Origin: DATBFX01 sp034667245
GTDB taxonomy: Bacteria; Chloroflexota; Chloroflexia; Thermomicrobiales; UBA6265
Reading direction: 5' to 3'
DNA: 6,317 bases
Assembly (NCBI GenBank): GCA_034667245.1
Contig: JAXDKI010000064.1
Coordinates: 1 to 6,317 of the forward strand
Shown here piece by piece: positions 5,502 to 6,317 of this stretch. A program made the position numbers and the translations under genes. The notes under the pieces are model-generated. The model did not search any database and was not told the DNA's origin. It was given only the letters and a program-made list of their open reading frames with translations. Positions within the stretch are counted from its first letter, which is position 1, and every line of letters starts with the position of its first letter.

Positions 5502-5765
5502 TCGAGTAGGCATGACGTCTTCGCGCGATAGAGGCGCCGTCCTGCTCGCCCGAACGTAGGATAGTGCGATATGGCCCGCCGGGCATCGGTATGAATGCGT
5601 AGAACGCGGTCGTACGACGCTTTCTGGAACGTGACCATGAGGTGAGAGACCAGAACGGGGAGGGGGCGCGATTCGTGGGAGGAGGCAAGGAAGGCTGACC
5701 GGGTGTCGTGAGGAATTTGCGTGAGGCGGGCGTGCCGATCGACGGATGCTTGAATGCCGGGGGAG

Positions 5766-5795
5766 AAAAAGCGGGGGGGCCGAAAGGACCGCCCC
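5766..5795 (-). terminator. Rho-independent terminator (minus strand)
   Basis: Read on the minus strand, GGGGCGGTCC - TTTC - GGCCCCCCC forms a GC-rich stem with one C-C mismatch and one bulged T. It is followed by GC and then TTTTT (5770-5766). On the plus strand there is no T tract, so it acts on minus-strand transcripts. It lies 44 bases past the stop of the 11-codon ORF and about 275 bases before the M15 fusion gene, so it would end or attenuate transcripts coming from the right. Confidence 0.65.
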
Positions 5796-5839
5796 GTGGT
5801 CTTTGGCGTGTCGGTGGACGTTGGCGGAGAAGTCCGTGA

Positions 5840-5875
5840 CTAGGCCGATACGCCGAGGGTACTGTTGTCAGACAT
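5840..5875 (-). CDS. 11-residue mini-ORF with perfect Shine-Dalgarno (MSDNSTLGVSA)
   Basis: On the minus strand, AAGGAGGT (5889-5882), fully complementary to the 16S anti-SD, is followed after six bases by ATG and 11 sense codons ending in TAG. A rho-independent terminator begins 44 bases later. The peptide MSDNSTLGVSA matches nothing I recognise. It has no run of regulatory codons such as Trp or His, so a classical amino-acid attenuator is not evident. Other readings: a short bioactive or leader peptide, or the surviving start of a decayed gene. A -1 shift at the stop would continue with GC3-rich codons (LVTDFSANVHRHAKDHGAV) into the terminator. The overlapping ATG at 5879 gives only MYV and sits too close to the SD. 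Translation is likely; function is unknown. Confidence 0.45.
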   Translation of the reverse strand: MSDNSTLGVSA

Positions 5876-5881
5876 ACATGT

Positions 5882-5889
5882 ACCTCCTT
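5882..5889 (-). promoter_or_regulatory. Perfect Shine-Dalgarno of the mini-ORF
   Basis: AAGGAGGT on the minus strand is an 8-of-8 complement to the anti-SD sequence, six bases before the ATG at 5875. It is the strongest ribosome binding site in the window. No longer ORF in any frame is placed to use it. Confidence 0.7.
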
Positions 5890-6058
5890 GGCAGGATGGG
5901 TTGCGTGCGGTCGAGCGATCGGATGGCCAGGCCGGTACCTCGAGCCGCGTGGACACGGGAGTAAGTTCGGGCGGGTTCGTCAACGGGCAAGGCAGGCGGC
6001 GGGTTTGGATTGAGCGGCACGTGGGGTATTGGGGCGTGTTGCGTGGGGGCGGAGAGAG

Positions 6059-6082
6059 ATTCCTCGACAAGCTCGGAATGAC
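6059..6082. repeat. Dispersed intergenic repeat copy (GTCATTCCGAGC...GAGGAAT type)
   Basis: The minus strand reads GTCATTCCGAGCTTGTCGAGGAAT, with ATTCC/GGAAT ends able to pair. Sequences of this form are a familiar class of dispersed intergenic repeats in several bacterial phyla. They are recognisable in translation as HSELVEESL and VIPSLSRNL, both of which occur here in minus-strand frames. Only one copy lies in the window, so the repeat status rests on recognition. Confidence 0.5.
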
Positions 6083-6135
6083 GGTTGGGCGTGCGTGAGC
6101 GTCGCGCCAAAAAGGGAATGGTGCGGGCAGGGTGG

Positions 6136-6317
6136 TCATTCTGTTTCGGCGAGGCGTTTGATGGTGGCGAGGCGAATGTCCCAGGTGGCGGCGAGGTCGG
6201 CCAGCCAGTGGGCGGTGGTGGTGAGGGGAGCGGGTTGGAGGGTGTAGAGGACCTCGCGGCCCTGGCGGCGGGCGGCGACGAGGCCGGCGTCTTCGAGGAC
6301 CGCGAGGTGTTTGGCGA
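6136..6317 (-). CDS. ArsR-family winged-helix regulator, C-terminal part (cut by window edge)
   Basis: The minus strand gives 60 residues ending in TGA, starting AKHLAVLEDAGLVAARRQGR and continuing EVLYTLQPAPL, HWLADLAATWDIRLATIKRL and AETE. KHLAVLEDAGLV is the end of the DNA-recognition helix region, and ARRQGREVLYTL is the beta-hairpin wing of ArsR-type repressors. The tail W-x5-W-x2-RL is typical of the ArsR subgroup that often precedes AHSA1/SRPBCC genes. The N-terminal half lies beyond the window. No AHSA1 gene follows the stop, so any such partner must be elsewhere. There are no cysteines in the visible part, so nothing speaks for metal sensing. Confidence 0.85.
   Translation of the reverse strand, partial: AKHLAVLEDAGLVAARRQGREVLYTLQPAPLTTTAHWLADLAATWDIRLATIKRLAETE

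Larger units (their letters stand above)
5491..6135. other. Largely non-coding region between the M15 fusion gene and the ArsR fragment
   Basis: These 645 bases hold no convincing gene of normal size. They contain, from right to left on the minus strand: a dispersed repeat (6059-6082), an 11-codon ORF with a perfect ribosome binding site (5840-5889), a terminator (5766-5795), and the leader of the M15 fusion gene. I found no strong promoter. A TTGACG at 5984-5979 (minus) lacks a matching -10. Both strands have open frames of 60-100 codons, but these look like GC-rich shadows with Pro/Arg-rich translations. Confidence 0.6.

Noticed and set aside
5491..5688. 66-codon upstream extension of the M15 fusion frame
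   Set aside because: There is no SD at its ATG. The GTG at 5490 has AGAGGA at five bases and places the leader motif near the N-terminus.
5979..5984. TTGACG on the minus strand as the -35 of a promoter for the mini-ORF
   Set aside because: No acceptable -10 at 15-19 bp spacing was found.
5840..6139. 99-codon minus-strand frame ending in the mini-ORF, and overlapping plus-strand frames 5865-6247
   Set aside because: The long frame runs through the dispersed repeat and a Pro-rich stretch. The only supported start is the ATG at 5875 after the perfect SD.
1..6317. CRISPR array, tRNA/rRNA genes, transposase or integrase
   Set aside because: No regularly spaced direct repeats, no RNA gene signatures and no transposase or integrase motifs were seen on either strand.

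Overview
The window is GC-rich, with strong third-position G/C, GTG starts, good Shine-Dalgarno sites and long antisense shadow frames. I read it as a high-GC environmental bacterium. Three things recall Chloroflexota (Thermomicrobia-like) or Actinobacteria: the style of the RHH antitoxins, the winged-helix ArsR fragment, and the dispersed repeat near 6059-6082 (minus strand GTCATTCCGAGC...GAGGAAT). That assignment is inference, because no rRNA, tRNA or core marker is present.

Region 1 (1-1897, + strand) is a tandem toxin-antitoxin block. Two paralogous VapBC modules, vapB1-vapC1 (156-823) and vapB2-vapC2 (1194-1897), each have a 4-nt ATGA/GTGA antitoxin-toxin overlap. A small unidentified ORF (here 'X', 879-1058) lies between them. 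The window opens with the last 9 codons and stop of another copy of X, exactly 1028 bases before the second, so the duplicated unit is X-promoter-vapB-vapC and the array probably continues to the left. Upstream of each vapB is a conserved box (95-122 and 1121-1149), the likely promoter/operator.

Region 2 (2012-5490, - strand) holds two larger genes. The upstream one (3448-5490, 680 aa) is a composite protein. It has a short N-terminal leader with an LQxxxGNxxLQR motif like that of DUF4157-type proteins linked to extracellular contractile injection systems. This is followed by an alpha/beta-hydrolase-like domain with GHSGGG, then a C-terminal M15 (VanY-like) metallopeptidase domain with intact zinc and catalytic residues. 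It has no Sec signal and may be a cell-wall-active cargo. Downstream, with its own extended -10 promoter, is a Sec-exported serpin (2012-3259, 415 aa) with an intact hinge and reactive-centre loop.

Region 3 (5491-6317) is mostly non-coding. On the minus strand it contains a perfect AAGGAGGT ribosome binding site, an 11-codon ORF, and a rho-independent terminator about 45 nt further on. This is a self-contained mini-transcription unit of unknown role. A dispersed repeat copy follows, and at the right edge is the C-terminal 60 residues of an ArsR-family winged-helix repressor, cut by the window end.

The most notable item is the leader-hydrolase-M15 protein beside an exported serpin. The tripartite tandem X-vapB-vapC array and the mini-ORF/terminator unit come next.
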